From Hanleya hanleyi (Eukaryota; Mollusca; Polyplacophora; Lepidopleurida; Hanleyidae): 64,000 bases of DNA. Numbering within the stretch: the stretch's first letter is position 1; every line of letters begins with the position of its first letter. Of this stretch, positions 1 through 10,797 are shown in pieces. The stretch spans positions 78,302 through 142,301 of the forward strand of contig JAVTVY010033707.1 of NCBI GenBank assembly GCA_036873755.1. The letters are read 5' to 3'. Below the pieces are notes generated by a model. The model was not told the origin of the DNA. It saw only the letters and a program-made list of their open reading frames with translations, and made no database searches. The position numbers were made by a program, and so were the translations under genes.

Positions 1-1940
1 CTCATTATGGAACGACCTTCATGATCCCATAGCTGACCTGCGCTGTTCGAAGTTTGGGCGGGATACTGTACTTGAAAATAGTTCAACATGGCTGCCAACA
101 TGGAATCCTACCCGCGCGGGTCGAGTAAGTATATCCTGCATTATACGACGGGACCGTACCGAGTGACAAATCATCATCAGATGTGGTACGCCGGAAAAGC
201 CCATTCACTCACGCGGGTAAACAAATACTCTACACAAGCAGATATGAGATCGACGCTAGCATATCCTTAGCTATAGAACCTTTGCCGTGTAGGTGGGCGT
301 GGCTGTTCCTCCCTACACGGCTGTAGTTACTCCCCTTTACATTTCATACCACGAAGTTTTGTCTTCCGAAACGCAGGAGATTTAACGGCTGCACATACAC
401 AGTAGCTAGTGATAATAAAATGTACCTCGTTATTCTCTTTGTAGTATTTTGTCACTTCCCTCCAAGTTAGCATTCTCGGTATTTCCTCATCCTTAACCTA
501 TCATCAATTGTTCAAGATTCTCGGGGATTTGGATTTGGATAACAGCCGACGGCCATTCAACCGTCAGTCATGCAAATTGCCTTTGCACGGACTTTGCCGG
601 AGATGGTGGTGTCATTGAACACAAGCCGTGGGGCGCATGCGTGATTTTTCGGGCGAGTTCGATGACATGCGCGCATCGCTATCTTTGTTTTGCTGAGATT
701 CAAAATATGTCTGAAAAATCGGTGAAGGCGTGATTAAAAGATGATATCTCAAGAACGAGGAATTATTAAGTGTTGAGAGTTGGCAGGCGGCGAGAAGGAC
801 CAATGTAGAGGAAAATGAGGTATAGTTTATTACTATTCGCTGCCGTTTTAGTTCGTGTGCAGTTCGGATATTGGACAATGTCATACGAAGTTCTATGCAT
901 GAGATGTATTGTGTATAGGAATACCCTAGGCTGTAGTCGGTTACACAGCCATTCGAGACTACAGCCATTCCTGGGCTAGCATATCCTGGGTCGGCATTTG
1001 AAGAGTAGTCAACGAATTGTTCATCCTAAAAATCACAAACACATCAAATTTTGATCAAATTTATCGGAGAACATGTTGTCAGGGATAAATGTAATACTGA
1101 AGTGAAAGCGAATATCCCGAGAATTTGCGAATATTGCGTGTATATGTCAACGATAGGGTTACATGATTGAACCGCATGCCCCTTTAGTTGAAAATAATAT
1201 GGGATGAACTAGAACTTGATTCACACAGTAAGGTATCATATGTATGACTAGACGTATTACTATATACAGTACTTCACACTGTGTGATTAATAGTCTACAC
1301 AGTATAGCGATGGCTGGTTACTAATAACTCCAAGTTACAAGTATAAAATACATTTACACTGTAATGGAGTGGGGGGAGGGGAAGGGGGGAGTTTGGTTTA
1401 ATGTCACACTCAAGCTTATTTCGCTCATATATTGACAACCAGTTTTAGAGTTGGAGGAAGTCGGAGTACCCGTAGAGAACCACCGCCCGACGACAAGTAA
1501 CTGGCAAACTCCGAATATATAAAGGGAGGCCCAAACATACTTTCCTATAGTGTTGTTATCCATATATAACGTAATGGTAATTTGTACTTCGACTTTATCG
1601 AACAAAGTCGTTGCCTAAATTATATTATTGAGAATACCCTAAATGAGAGAAAAAACCGTCCTCCCGTTCCCCTGACAAAATAATTATTTTGACTTATCGG
1701 ATTCCAAAAATTGCAGCTGTGGTACTCGTTTTATCTAGTTCCTGCACCAGAACTCGTGTAAGATTTTCGGCACAGTCGGACTGATGTCCCCAACTTTGGT
1801 CTTACCCATAACTCCATATATGTTTCAGCATTCTCATGGCATCAGATTGTATTCCTCTTACTGTCAGATATACCGACAGTTTAAGTTACATATAGGAGGT
1901 ACAAACTCTGACAATGGGAGAATATTGTTTCAGTAGCGAG
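1..1940. other. Non-coding flank, no supported gene
   Basis: No convincing coding region or repeat array was seen here. The only hint of a host gene is at 88-124 on the plus strand: an ATG in a fair context opens a short frame that meets a consensus-like splice donor (GTAAGTAT) at about 125. This could be a first coding exon, but no partner exon was identified and the match may be chance. Short open frames on either strand have no recognisable domain. Confidence 0.5.
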
Positions 1941-1949
1941 ACCCAATGG

Positions 1950-2862
1950 TACGACATAGCTCGTTGGAGACTTGTTATCGTGGTTACGGCGCACCTCTTT
2001 AGTGATTCCATGGCAAGACAGTGGTTACCGTGGTTACGGCACAGCTCGTTAGTGAATCCGTGGTTATCGTAGTTACGGCGCAGCTCGTTGGTAACTCTGT
2101 GGTAAGACAGTGGTTACGGTGGTTACGGCACAGCTCATTAGTGAATCCGTGGTTATTGTATTTACGGCGCACCTCGTTAGTGATTCCGTGGTAAGACAGC
2201 AGTTACCGTGGTTATGGCGCAGCTCGTTAGTGAATACTTGATAAGACAGTGGTTACCGTAGTTACGGTGGAGCTCGTTAGTGATTCCGTGGTAAGACAGC
2301 AGTTACCGTTGTTATGGCGCAGCTCGTTTTAGAGAATACTTGGTAAGACAGTGGTTACCGTAGTTACGGCGCAGCTCGTTAATGAATCTGTGGTAAGAAA
2401 GTGGTTACCGTGATTACGACGCAGCTCGTTAGTGAATCCGCAGTAAGACAGTGGTTACCGTGGTTACGACGCAGCTCGTTAGTGAATCCGTGGTAAATAA
2501 TGGTGACCGTGGTTATGGCACAGTTCGTTAGTGAATTCATTGTGAGACAGTGGTTCCCGTGTGGTTACGGAACAGCACGTTAGAGTCTTTGTGGAAAGAC
2601 AGTGGTTACCGTGGTTACGGCACAGCTCCTTAGTGACTCCGTGGTAAGACGGTGGTACTGTGGTTACGGCACGGCTCGTTATTGACCTCGTGGTAAGACA
2701 GTTGTACCGTGGTTACGGAACAGCTCATTAGTCACTCCGTGGTAAGACGGTGGTACTGTGGTTACGGCACGGCTCGTTAGTGACCTCGTGGTAAGACAGT
2801 TGTATCGTGGTTACGGAACAGCTCATTAGAGACCCCGTGGCAAGACAGTGACTTCCATTATA
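1950..2862. repeat. Tandem array, ~50-bp unit
   Basis: About 17 degenerate head-to-tail copies of a unit built from the phrases GTGGTTACGGCGCAGCTCG, TTAGTGAATCCGTGG and TAAGACAGTGGTTACC. Most copies are spaced 50 bp apart; at least one (around 2131-2170) is a 39-bp variant that lacks the AAGACAGTGG block. Copies differ by many point changes, so the array is old. The frames crossing it carry no gene. Confidence 0.85.
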
Positions 2863-3317
2863 ACGAAAACAGCTTCTCATAAACACACTAGATATTCTTA
2901 TATTGTGCCGATATCCATAGAGGAAGTCCATCCTGAGCGAGAACAAAAGAATGGCTGTTTAACTTTCCCTCCCTCCGCTGACTGACTGGGGGCAAGATTT
3001 GTATGCTTTAACATTGCCGAAAGTTCGTTTTGGTGAATCTATTTGTTTGTGTCCTCTGAAACATTCTGAAACTTTCATATGTTTTATGAAAAGAATATCG
3101 TCACCATATACGTCAAAAACAGCGGCCAGGAGAATTTAGTTTTAGATTTACGGAAATTTTTCCGTATTTCTCAATGTTAACTTAATGGAAGCCTGCCCCC
3201 AGTGCGGAGGGGGAGCTGCTGTGACGAGGCGTGAACTTCCCGAATATAAGCTAAACCTTTAGTTCCTTGGGAAGAACCTGTATGACTCGACAATTAATAT
3301 TACAATGTCACTGACAC
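2863..3317. other. Intergenic, nothing recognised
   Basis: Low-complexity to unique sequence between the 50-bp array and the outer edge of the large inverted repeat. No coding region, RNA gene or repeat was recognised. Confidence 0.5.
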
Positions 3318-4300
3318 TGAAATGTCCGTCCGTATGTATGTCTGTCTGCCACAGATAGCGTTCATTGACACCCTTGCAAGTGGTTTAGCGTCAGATTCGA
3401 TATTCAGTAGCTTTCCGTTGTCCAAATTGCTTTTCCATATGTTGCGTCCGCAGACGCCCTTGCAAGTGTTTTAGAGCCACCACATATCCCAGTATTGTAT
3501 TCTTATACTAGTTAAATAGTAAGCATCAGATCCAACATTCAGTAGCTAGCCATGGGCATGGTCCATAAATAATTCCTGTGTCTATCTTCATACATATCGT
3601 GTTTTTAATTAATACATCGCATAGCGGAACAGTGTACAATATAAGATACAGCCTAAATAAAAAGCTTTTTATGGATATTTGGGCTACGATACCAACTGCT
3701 GGCGAAGCCCTTTCGAATGCCAATTCTCTTCATTTTTTGAAGCCAGGGTCTCCAAATTCATATAACATATGCAACTTGTGATTGACTAGAAGCCTATTCC
3801 AACTGACTGACCTTGACCTATTGTTTCAAGGTCATATGCTGTTTATTATGATATAACATGAAGAAATATAGCTAGGCTTTCCAAATTAATACTATGTATG
3901 CATCTGGCGATGGTCCAGAGGCGTGCTGAAAATGACTGACCTTGACTCTATCAAGGTCAGACTCTATTTAATACAATATTTCATGAAGGATTATATCTAC
4001 ATTGTCCAAATTTATACCACATATGCCTGTACCGAACGTCTATTGAATATCACTGACCTTGACCTATTTTCTAAAGGTAAAATTCTATATGTTAATGTAA
4101 GATCTCTGAATTCATGTTCCATGTGCAATTAAGTTAGAATAGACCAGAATATTATTGACCTTGATCTATATTTTCAAGATCAAATTACTTGATTTGATTA
4201 CGAACCATATAGAAGAGTATATTTAGCGCTACGAATTTGGTCATGCTCTATCAGAACCTCAGCGCATTTTTCCCCCATCAATTAAGGCCTTGACAAAAGT
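3318..4300 (+). repeat. Left arm of a large inverted repeat
   Basis: This ~1-kb stretch is found again in reverse complement at about 7528-8871. Anchor matches include the TTGACACCCTTGCAAGTGG block (3365 against 8345-8363), the stretch around 3565-3650 against 8455-8550, and the TCAATTAAGGCCTTG block (4277-4293 against 7533-7550). The right arm continues after the nested LTR retrotransposon, at 15495-15588, where GGACATTTC mirrors the outer edge of this arm. Divergence is high, with many indels. Small open frames inside the arm have no recognisable domain. It is probably a DNA-transposon or foldback remnant of unknown family. Confidence 0.7.
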
Positions 4301-5465
4301 TGACCTGGCTCACCTGGTTCTAAAATGAGAGAACTACAGTCAACCCTACTAGATCATATAACCTACTTGATGTTGTCAATGTTCTAAATATACATCTTAT
4401 GCAATGCATGACTGCTGAGTGTAGACAATAAGTGATAGCCGAGGGGTATTGAAGCCCATAGGGCTATATTTTGGTTTTTAGTTCTTGCACTCCTAAACGG
4501 CTTGACAGGTGTCTGTCCATTTGGGCAGATTCGTACGGCACAATTTTAGCATTTGGGGGAAGGGGTGTCATTAGTGGCAAACAAGAATGGATTTTCTGCA
4601 AATGTCTTTCCTGCTTTTTCCTGCTTTCACAAATAATCAAAGGTAGACTATGTAAGTGGATTAGAAACCGATGCCCTATATCCTTACTAGCGAAACCAGC
4701 CTATTATCTTACACTGAGTTGTTATACATGTCAGTAGAGTGGATGGCTGAATTAAGTCTCCAATGTCGATCGCTGTGGATTTAATCTGTAGGTCATATGG
4801 GAGAGTATCTGCCTGTATAGCGGGCAATTTCACCTATACATAGTTTAATTCTTAATTGTGATGTTAAGGCACACTTGATACTTTTTGAAGTCCTGGATTG
4901 TACCCAGGGCAGATTTCAGAGTTTCGGGACAGTAAACAAGGACAAATGGTCGTCTGAACCACGGGTTTTAATGCTAGTGTCCATAAATATCGCTACACTG
5001 AAATCCGATTTCACAATATCTGATCGTCGTTGAACAACCGAATGGGTCAGTCAGTTCTTTTCATAGGCCTCAAAGTTCTGTCCTCTGAGTAGCTATAATC
5101 TATTACTGACCCTTGGCAATCTATAGGTCTGTTCATGACTTTGACACTGTGTAGTCTACACATAACAGTGGAGGGGCTAAAGTATTTAATTTCTCAACGA
5201 TATGAATAGATTCATAAGGTCATTCAATAACTGTGCTCAATCTGTTATATTTGAGTTAGCACTGACTTGGCATGTGGAACAAACAACGGAATAAGAAACA
5301 CAAATGTCCATTATCGTCAGTGTTATCCACAAGTCATCATCGGCCTGTATATTAGCTATGTCGATCATTTGAAATAATGTAAACGTTCATGGCATAATTG
5401 CAACCGAAGATATAGACCCTATGGAAAATATGACGATTTAAATCAAAACTACAGAACATTATTGC
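4301..5465. other. Spacer inside the inverted-repeat element, no gene seen
   Basis: AT-rich sequence between the left arm and the minisatellite. An 88-codon frame at 4471-4737 has no recognisable domain and no supporting promoter or intron signals. No transposase motif was found that would explain the flanking arms. Confidence 0.45.
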
Positions 5466-6358
5466 AGGAAATTTTCAATCGAGTATTGAGCTGGAATTCA
5501 GTCGGGAAAGGGGTCAAAATAGCCAGTTTGCTATTCAGTTTGCTACTCAGTTTGCTATTCGCGTAGTTATTGGGAACAGCGCCCCCTGGCGTCAGATCGG
5601 GGAACTAATGATAGCATCGTGTTGGTGTTGGCCCATTGAGTTGCTGTGCCAAGTATTGAGGTGAAATTCGGTCGGGAAAGTGGTCAAAATAACCAGTTTG
5701 CTATTCTGTTTGCTATTCGCGTAGGTACTGGGAACAGCGCCCCCTGGCGTCAGATCGGGGAACTAGTGATATCATCGTGTTGATCTTGGCTCACTGAGTT
5801 GATGTGCCAAGTATTGATGTGAAATTCTGTCGGGAAAGGGGTCAAAATAGCCAGTTTGCTATTCAGTTTGCTATTCAGTTTGCTAATCACCTTGTTATTG
5901 GGAACAGCGCTCCCTGGCGTCAGATCGGGAAACTAATGATATCATCGTGTTGATGATGGCTTACGTAGTTAATGTGCCAAGTATTGAGGTGAAATTCGGT
6001 TGGGAAAGGGGTCAAAATAGCCAGTTTGCTATTCAGTTTGCTATTCAGTTTGCTATTCAGTTTGCTATTCACGTGGTTATTGGGAACAGCGCCCCCTGGC
6101 GGCAGATCGGGGAACTAATGATATCATCATGTTGATGTTGGCTCACTTAGTTGATGTGCCAAGTATTGAGGTGAAATTCGGTCGGGAAAGGGGTCAAAAT
6201 AGCCAGTTTGCTATTCAGTTTGCTATTCGCGTAGTTATTGGGAACAGCTCCCCCTGGCGTCAGATCGAGGACTGGTGATATCATCGTGTCGATCTTGGCT
6301 CACTGAGTTGATGTGCCAAGTATTGAGGTGAAATTCAGTGGGGAAAGGGGTTAAATTG
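5466..6358. repeat. Minisatellite, ~155-185-bp unit with internal 12-bp subrepeats
   Basis: About six copies. Each contains AAGTATTGAGGTGAAATTCGG, the phrase GGGAAAGGGGTCAAAATAGC, a run of one to four CAGTTTGCTATT subrepeats, then GGGAACAGCGCCCCCTGGCG and TCAGATCGGGGAACTAATGA. Unit length varies with the subrepeat count. The 62-codon frame across 5947-6135 is only a translation of the repeat. Confidence 0.9.
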
Positions 6359-6372
6359 ACTATTATTGTTTT

Positions 6373-6502
6373 CACTGCGTGAAATGACCAAGTTTCCAAT
6401 TATGGAAACCCGCCGGAAACCTATTGGAAACTGTTGCGAAACAATTTCCAATAGGTTTCCGGCGGGTTTCCGAAATTGGAAACTTAACCATTTCACGCAG
6501 TG
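6373..6502. repeat. Near-perfect 130-bp palindrome (miniature foldback element)
   Basis: Two ~60-bp arms begin and end with CACTGCGTGAAATG and its reverse complement CATTTCACGCAGTG. Within them, blocks such as GTTTCCAATAGGTTTCCGGC pair with their mirror. The loop is only a few bases around 6437. Such a clean hairpin suggests a recently mobile MITE-like foldback unit rather than a structural RNA. Confidence 0.8.
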
Positions 6503-6625
6503 TTTGATCATAAAATAACGACTGGTCCCCTTCGAATAGCGAACCGCTAACTGCGAACTGCCGACTAACTTATAATACCTGCCAAACAACTTCATTCTTT
6601 ATTAAATTATACTACGTCGCTGAAC

Positions 6626-7300
6626 TTATTTCCTTATTCCTTATTCCCGTTTCGATATTCTAAATCGCGTTATGTGAAAGTAGTAACCTTCATGAAAATC
6701 GACATATTTTGACAACCATTACGTCTTTCATAACACGAATGGGACCATGTTTTCTCCAATAAGTCGGTGTAAATTGACCATATCCAGATAATACCCATTT
6801 AGCGCTGTCTCGGAGGGTATGGCATCTCCACTTTAAACGCCCAAAAATGGATTAGAAAGATTACAAAGATATGTAGACCACTCTAAAAGTGGCGCAAATT
6901 CGATTTCTGTGTGATTGGGAGCAACAAATACAGTCGGTGTAAATTGATCATAGCCAGATAATACCCATTTAGCGCTGTCTCGGAGGGTATGGCAGCTCCG
7001 CTTTAAACGCCCAAAATGGGTCAGAAAGATAGATAAATGTATTAGGAAGATATGTAGACCACTCTAAAAGTGGCTAGCAAAATATTGTGGAATGTACACA
7101 GATTTTACTATGACCCTTTAGAAATGTTCTTAATAGCACACATTTTGAAGTATTGTTCTCAAATTTATTTCTCAAACATGGTCCCATTCGTGTCATGAAA
7201 GACGCAATGGTGGTCAAAATATGTCGATTTTCATGAAGGTTACTACTTTCACATAGCGCGATTTAGAATATCGAAACGAGAATAAGGAATAAGGAAATAA
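6626..7300. repeat. Foldback element with ~125-bp inverted ends and an internal duplication
   Basis: The left end, TTATTTCCTTATTCCTTATT through the CATGAAAATCGACATATTTTG block and the ACGAATGGGACCATG block, is repeated in reverse complement at about 7170-7300. Inside lie two direct copies of a ~170-bp segment carrying GATAATACCCATTTAGCGC and GTCTCGGAGGGTATGGCA (about 6762 and 6933). No coding capacity. A non-autonomous DNA-element structure is inferred. Confidence 0.75.
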
Positions 7301-7425
7301 CTTCCGTTCCCTAATTATACTAGCACATTACCAGCTTGAGATTTGTCAGCTTTCAGGCTGGTGTTTTTTATCAACAGCTTCAGGCCAGCCTGGCAGATTA
7401 GATTGTGAGGAAAAACAGAGATAAG

Positions 7426-7468
7426 CTAACAGCACAGAGAGAAATATTATTTTTCTCTGTGCTGTTAG
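7426..7468. repeat. Short perfect hairpin
   Basis: CTAACAGCACAGAG at 7426-7439 pairs with CTCTGTGCTGTTAG at 7455-7468 across a ~15-nt AT-rich loop. It has no obvious neighbouring gene to serve. Confidence 0.65.
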
Positions 7469-7527
7469 TTTATGTTAAAGTTTAAATTAAATTTTCCAGA
7501 AAGAAAGCACCACATTCATCAGGGCAG

Positions 7528-8871
7528 CTTTTGCCAAGGCCTTAATTGATAGGGGAAAAATTCGTGGAGGTGTTGGTAGGGCATGACCAAATTCTTAGCT
7601 CTAAATTTACTCTTCTATTCGCTCATAATCACATCAAGTAATTAGATCTTGGAAATATAGATCAAGGTCAATCATCTTCAACAATTTTCTGGCCTATTCT
7701 GACATGAATTCGGAGATCTTAGACTTGACATATAGGATTTGACCTTTACAAAATAGGTGAAGCTCAGTGATATTCAATAGACTTCAGGTCCAGCATATCT
7801 TGTGGTGTAAATTTGGACACTGTAGATATAATCCTTCATAAATCTGACCTGGATCAAATAGGTCAAAGTAAGTCATCTTCAGCATACCTCTGGCCCGTCA
7901 CCAGATATATACTTTGTATTAATTTGGCAAGTCTAGCCATTTTCCTTCCTATTATATCATAATAAACAGTATATGAACTTGAAAAATATAGGTCAAGGTC
8001 AGTTAACTGGGGTAGGCTTCTGTTCAATCCCCAATTGCATATGTAATATGTATTTGGAGACCCTAGCTTTAATCTATAACAATAAATAGCAAAATACTTG
8101 GTTATTCAGATGACAATTGCCTATTCGCCCCCTAGTGGTAGATCGCGGAACTAACGGTACCATCATTTAAAAGTTGCACCCTTTTGGGTACTGTCCAGTA
8201 CTGCCTGACAAACATTCACACATGGACCATCATGGTGTTTGATCGACCCCTAGTCGTCAGACAGTACTGGACAGTACCCAAAAAGGGTGCAAATTGACAA
8301 AAGTTTGTCAGTTATGTATGCGCACCAAATTTGGTAGCTCTAAACCACTTGCAAGGGTGTCAACATAAGCTATCCGTGAGAATTTGCACCCGAAAGGGCT
8401 TCGCAAGCAGTTGGTAAAATAGCCCAAATATCCACCAAGAGCTTTTCTATGTAGGCTATATCTTACATTGTGTACTGTACCGCTATGCCATTTATTAATA
8501 GAAACACGATATTCATGAAGATAGACACAGGAATTATTTATGGACAATGGCAAGCCACTAAATGTTGGATCTACTGCTTAGTATTTAGCTAATATGTATA
8601 TACTATGTACAGCCTCTATACATGTACACTATCCAATGATTCCATTTGATCAGTCCTAATTATATACTCAAAACAAAGGAAAAAACAGTTTTGGACGATG
8701 GCTAGCTACTGAATGTCGAATCTGACACTTATATCATGTAGGCATTGTCTCCTAGTATATGTGTACCAAGTTTGGTGGCTCTAAACCACTTGCAAAGGCA
8801 GAACTCAGGGAAAATAATTTGGACGATGGCTAGCTACTGAATCTCGAATTGTGACGCTTATATGGTACCAT
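7528..8871 (-). repeat. Right arm of the large inverted repeat (interrupted by the LTR element)
   Basis: Reverse complement of the 3318-4300 arm. It also contains two direct copies of a block running from GATGGCTAGCTACTGAAT through GTGTACCAAGTTTGGTGGCTC to CTAAACCACTTGCAA (about 8331-8370 and 8696-8870). The second copy breaks off at 8871, exactly where the LTR retrotransposon begins, and resumes at 15495. No coding region is supported here. Confidence 0.7.
8174..8292. repeat. Palindrome with 31-bp arms
   Basis: The block from TTGCACCCTTTTGGGTACTG to CCAGTACTG at 8174-8205 is mirrored at 8261-8292, leaving a loop of about 55 bp. It lies inside the right arm of the large inverted repeat and has no counterpart in the left arm, so it is probably a separate MITE-like insertion. 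Confidence 0.7.
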
Positions 8872-10777
8872 TGTAACGAAAATGCCCATGGCATGGAGAA
8901 TGTCATTTTCGTTCTACGCTGACGTTCTAAATAGCATTGTGAATGGACCGACAATGGTGGATATTCGACTTACCTGTATTAACTGTGCGCTGAAACTTTC
9001 CGCGAGGGACGTGTAAATATCCCTGACACGCATCTTGCATCGAAACCGGGCGAGAGATGTCGAACTCTGTTGATCTGACACGAAATCCAACACCGCCTGA
9101 GTCTATACTTTCGCTTTATGGGGGCTGCCATGTTTGGGCGCGTAATGGATTCTGGGAGCCAGAGCCTATATAAGACGGACAGAATGGACAATCGGCGGGT
9201 AAACATCGTGCGGGAGAGCACAGAGACAGGATCGCCGCAAATGCGCCGAATGGGCCGAATGGGCCGAAAGTGCCGAACCGATTGCCGAAACAGCGCCGAA
9301 CCATCCGCTGAAGGGTTGGAAAGCCGAGAGCTGAGCCATAGCTTGGGAATAATAGATACTAACACGCACAGTATCTGATGACGAGACGAACCGTCAGACG
9401 GGGATAGGATACTAACACGCACAGTGTCTGAAGACGAGGTGTCCATCAACGGGAAACACAGAGCACCAAATATCCTACACATACTTACTCACACACACCA
9501 GATCATCGGCCTCCGGGACGAGATCTGTACATACAGCTCACACTAGCTCGCACTTCAACGCAGACTAGCGTTCGAGGTTACGACCGAGAATTGCGTACGT
9601 CTTCCTCACTCACTCTCCTTACCTCCACGGGTCGTATACAGGCTTCGGCTAGATGCGATCAATAACATATACTTGCTTACATACAAGATCGTCGGCCTTA
9701 GGGACGAAATAGATCTAATCACACTGACTTACACCAGTTACCTACAGGCCTCGGCTAGAGGTGACAGATTACACAAGCTTACATCCACTGTACATATTTA
9801 CACTGGCAGGGCTCGAATTATGCTTTGCCGCAAGTCTTGAATGCTATTACAAATCATTGATATTAATTGACATTACACTGTAAGGTAATAATACGCTCCC
9901 GAGACCAGGGCATTAGTACCACATATATATGCAGACAATCTGAGCCTATCAACTCGCCCTTGGGTCCACGCCGTAGAGGGGCCGTTGCCGGAGACGGATC
10001 TCCGAAGTCGGGCCGCCGAAGACGTGAAGTCTGCCGAACCGAAGACGGGTCGCTGAAGACGGGCCGCCGAAGACGTGAAGTCTGCCGAGCCGAAAGGGAT
10101 CGCCGCCGAATTCGTGCCGCCGGAGACGCGAGGTCTACCGAGCCGAAAGGGGCTGCCGCCGAAGACGCGGTGGTGTGCCGTACGGGCCGATGCCGCCGAA
10201 GGGCTACTGCCAGGAGAGGCAGTGATACGGAGAGGATTCCAGGGACGATTAATAACGCTTAGATGAACTGGGCCGTGTAACCTTAGACACGGTAGATGTT
10301 CCATACAGTCCGGGGCTACGCCTACGACCGGAGAGGAACCAGAGACGCCGTACCATACCACGACGAAAGCCATTCTGGACGAGACTGGGCCGTGACGCGT
10401 CATAGATAGGGTCTCATGTATATATTGTATATAATCGTCTTTCTCTTTAAGATAAAGATAACACTTAACGATAACTACCTCTAGAGTAGGGATCTTTATT
10501 ACAGGTATTGTGCGCGTACAGAGCTGTGTATACCTACCAGAATACAATATTATTACTTTATTATTGCCTTGGTTGTTTCTACAGATCCCTCCCATCCTAC
10601 CTCCTCGATCCAGACAAGGTGACAGGTTGAATCGGACCTTCCTCGTTGGCCAATTCCAGTCATACGAGACTGCGTTCACATCAGCCTGACAATTTGTCAC
10701 AGGGGCCTGAGACCAGGCCGCCTCAAGTCTCGTGTACACCGCAAGGATAGACGTTTTCTGACTGCTCGAACGTCACA
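8872..10777 (+). repeat. 5' LTR (1.9 kb)
   Basis: Direct repeat of 14065-15494. It has a TATATAA box at 9167-9173. The region is rich in GCCGAA hexamers. Compared with the 3' LTR it holds an extra ~240 bp near 9330-9570 and an extra ~260-bp GC-rich stretch at about 9917-10170. The latter is built of tandem GCCGAAGACGTGAAGTCTGC-type units. The 3' LTR has a 21-bp block near 14380 that this copy lacks. The two LTRs are therefore structurally different although highly similar elsewhere. Confidence 0.9.
9917..10170 (+). repeat. GC-rich tandem repeat inside the 5' LTR
   Basis: Tandem ~54-bp units containing GACGTGAAGTCTGCCGA and GCCGAAGACG. The segment is missing from the 3' LTR, where the flanking bases ATATATGC and CGTACGGGCC are joined directly. 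Either the 3' LTR lost it or the 5' LTR gained it. Frames across it are open only because of the repeat. Confidence 0.75.
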
Positions 10778-10779
10778 AC

Positions 10780-10797
10780 TGGTGGCAGCGGTGGGAT
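10780..10797 (+). promoter_or_regulatory. Primer-binding site, tRNA-Leu type
   Basis: TGGTGGCAGCGGTGGGAT begins two bases after the 5' LTR. It is complementary over 18 nt to the 3' end (including CCA) expected for a tRNA-Leu of the AAG/UAG kind. The last two bases are the first two bases of the gag ATG, so there is almost no leader between the primer site and gag. Confidence 0.75.

Noticed and set aside
3526..4132. Small frames in the inverted-repeat arm
   Set aside because: Low-complexity, AT-rich, not preserved in the mirror copy at 7.5-8.6 kb.
9116..9378. Short open frames within the LTRs on both strands
   Set aside because: They follow the GCCGAA repeats, differ between the two LTRs by frame-breaking indels, and have no domain.
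9867..10739. Long open frames (131 and 288 codons) in the 5' LTR
   Set aside because: Openness comes from the GC-rich tandem repeat; the 3' LTR lacks that segment and the frames are not shared.
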